64,000 nucleotides of DNA, from assembly GCA_010909725.1 (NCBI GenBank), contig JAACMV010000002.1, forward strand, positions 1,240,001 through 1,304,000, given 5' to 3'. Positions 62,438-64,000 of the stretch are shown piece by piece; position 1 is the first letter of the stretch, and every line of letters starts with the position of its first letter. The notes below the pieces were generated by a model, which was given only the letters and a program-made list of their open reading frames with translations, had not been told where the DNA came from and made no database searches. Made by a program: the position numbers and the translations under genes. Origin of the DNA: Picochlorum sp. 'celeri' (Eukaryota; Chlorophyta; Trebouxiophyceae).

Positions 62438-62768
62438 TCATCCGTTCGACAGTGAGGCGTTATACGCATTTTTCTCCCTCTACAGTGCATTATATTCTAT
62501 AAAACAAATATATTATTAATTCTCATTGCATTTTACATCGTTTGATATATTTTTGAGCAAATATAGTGCAGTATACGCGGAGAACGAGGCTATCGAGTGG
62601 AAATGGCTCCGTTTGCCCGGTCGTGTCCATCCGTTGATGGGAGTAGATGTCTGAAGCGCATTATTGGCCAAAGGCTTGCACTGAAACAGCAACGATCTCT
62701 ATCAATTACATTCTTTGTCGTCTTTTCAGTTTGCCATGGCCAAATTATCATTCTAACAGATGTAAAAT
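62438..62768. other. Probable 5' region of right-edge gene
   Basis: A 66-codon frame at 62597 (MAPFARSCPSVDGSRCLKRI) overlaps the candidate upstream region; it could be an earlier exon of the next gene (a CTAACAG acceptor lies at 62752-62760), but no donor was identified. Confidence 0.3.
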
Positions 62769-64000
62769 ATGACCATAACGACGTTGGAGCCCACTGATCT
62801 GGAAGTTCAGCTTGCTCTTGGGTTTGAAAATTTGTGCGAATGTCTTCGGGACACGGTTCGTCGACATGGACTCAACAAGAGCAAATGGGCAGAGAGACTT
62901 CATAAAGACGTGAAGAAATATTCTGAGAAATGGGAAAACCTGCATCGATGCGTTCTTGACACGGACGACATACCAGGCCTTTTGTCGATTAAGGATCCAA
63001 AGGTGTATCGCACACGACAAAGATGTCGGATAAAAGACCAGAAACTTGCAGAAAAGAGGTCCAATGAGGAATACTGCCGCTTGTTGCTTGAGGCAGCACG
63101 CATGGTGCGCTTTTTACAAGAGGGAAACTGTTGCAGGAGACTGTTTTCATTTGTTTGGGTTGGTCGCAGAGTGACACCGAGTTTGATGCCAGCAAGTCTG
63201 TCGATGAATTTCCAAGGAATTTATTTTATAGCGAGAAGCCTTGGGTGACAACGACAGTTGAGCATCTTCCACGCATGGCAGAAGGGAATGACCTCGTCTT
63301 TTTCAAATTTTTCAATGAATATCTCGGGGAAGGAAGGGTACCAGAGCATGTCTGGCTTCAGGTAGGGCAGTGAGTGGCGTATTAAATTGATGGAATCCAC
63401 CTGCTGAGTATATATTTATGCGTAGGCCAAATTACACCTCTTTCTAATAGAAGACCACATGAAACAAGGGCAAGGGGAGTATTGTAGCCTCAATCCAACT
63501 CTCATCGCGACTTGCCTTACTCCAAGTGGACCCCAGCAAAACGTGATACGTATAGAAGAAGGTGATAATCTTGGGATGCTGATCAGGGACAGCGCCGAGT
63601 ATTACATTGGCGCACTGCTTCCCTGTCTGCATGAATGCACTTGTGCAGGCTACATGCATGCTGCAGTGCATGACTCACAAATAGCCTTCCCTGATTTCAT
63701 TCCTGAGCAGGACCAAAATAAAATCGAAGTAGGGACCACGGTATACAATGTAAACAACAAGCGAATCGGTGTTGTGAAGGAGTTTGTCAAAGCACATGGT
63801 GAGGCCAAAGTTGCATGGGAAGGCGATCAGCAGGCAAAGTTGAGGCGTTGTCAGCAATCAAATTTGATTGTAACCCCCGTGAAAAGAAGAGTCGAACCAA
63901 AGACTGTGGGAGAACGGGTAGTTGTCATGGGGGCGACTGACCAGGCATACATCGGAAAGCAAGGTACCATTAGAGCGTACAATCGATCTTTTTGTGAAGT
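62769..64000 (+). CDS. Protein with KOW-like motif, 3' part cut by window edge
   Basis: Model: exons 62769-63104, 63137-63361 and 63426-64000 (open to the edge), at least 378 residues. Exon 1 is helical and charged (GFENLCECLRDTVRRHGLNK). Exon 2 has PRNLFYSEKPWVTTTVEHLP. Exon 3 has GDNLGMLIRDSAEYYIGALL and, near the end, VGERVVVMGATDQAYIGKQG, which matches a KOW motif (as in NusG/L24 proteins, binding RNA or protein). The 64-bp intron 2 (CAG/GTAGGG...GTAG, phase 0) is convincing. Intron 1 would be only 32 bp (GTGCGC...GCAG), so a frameshift there is an alternative. Family unknown. Confidence 0.45.

Overview
The window reads as nuclear DNA of a photosynthetic eukaryote, most likely a green microalga. 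Three things point there: a plastid-type elongation factor G with a transit-peptide exon, a DUF1118/RIQ-type thylakoid protein with its own transit peptide, and TGTAA motifs (the usual green-algal poly(A) signal) shortly after several stop codons. Genes are intron-poor. Introns are short (about 50-225 bp), their donors look like GTGCGT, GTACGT or GTATGT, and two introns appear to be GC-AG type. I cannot name the species.

Region 1 (1-27 kb) is gene-rich host sequence with two intrusions. In order: a ubiquitin-like-domain gene cut by the left edge (-); D-3-phosphoglycerate dehydrogenase (+); an AT-hook ORF interrupted by a copied piece of the next gene; a Cys-rich-repeat plus PD-(D/E)XK-like nuclease gene with a DENQH motif (+); a complete pogo-type DNA transposon with 12-bp terminal inverted repeats and TA duplication, ending inside the apparent first codons of a C2-lipase gene (+); a twin CX9C protein (+); a small one-TM protein (+); RIQ/DUF1118 (-); plastid EF-G (-); PP2A B56 subunit (-); eIF2B gamma (+); a conserved-looking hypothetical (-); a sulfotransferase-like type II membrane protein (-); a three-RRM protein (+); and a type II coiled-coil protein (+). 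Most of these serve housekeeping, translation or plastid functions and do not form one pathway.

Region 2 (27-49 kb) is almost gene-free and built from repeats. It has minisatellites, a dispersed T-rich module that is sometimes preceded by a tRNA-like A box, and an inverted repeat with arms of about 1.5 kb centred on a 25-N gap at 32734-32758. Short telomere-like repeats point into that gap from both sides. It also has several tandem families with nucleosome-sized periods (about 153, 160 and 171 bp), a composite ~1-kb repeat unit that leads into the satellite arrays, a Tnp2/CACTA-like transposase gene between 52-bp direct repeats, and a Ty3/gypsy-like protease remnant. This looks subtelomeric or pericentromeric.

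Region 3 (49-64 kb) holds a nearly full-length LINE (ORF1, then an APE-RT ORF2 broken by one extra base), an inverted 5'-truncated copy of the same LINE, a fragment of a second LINE family, a third copy of the LINE 3' tail, a decayed membrane-protein (glycosyltransferase-like) pseudogene, gene scraps, and at the right edge an unfinished host gene with a KOW-like motif.
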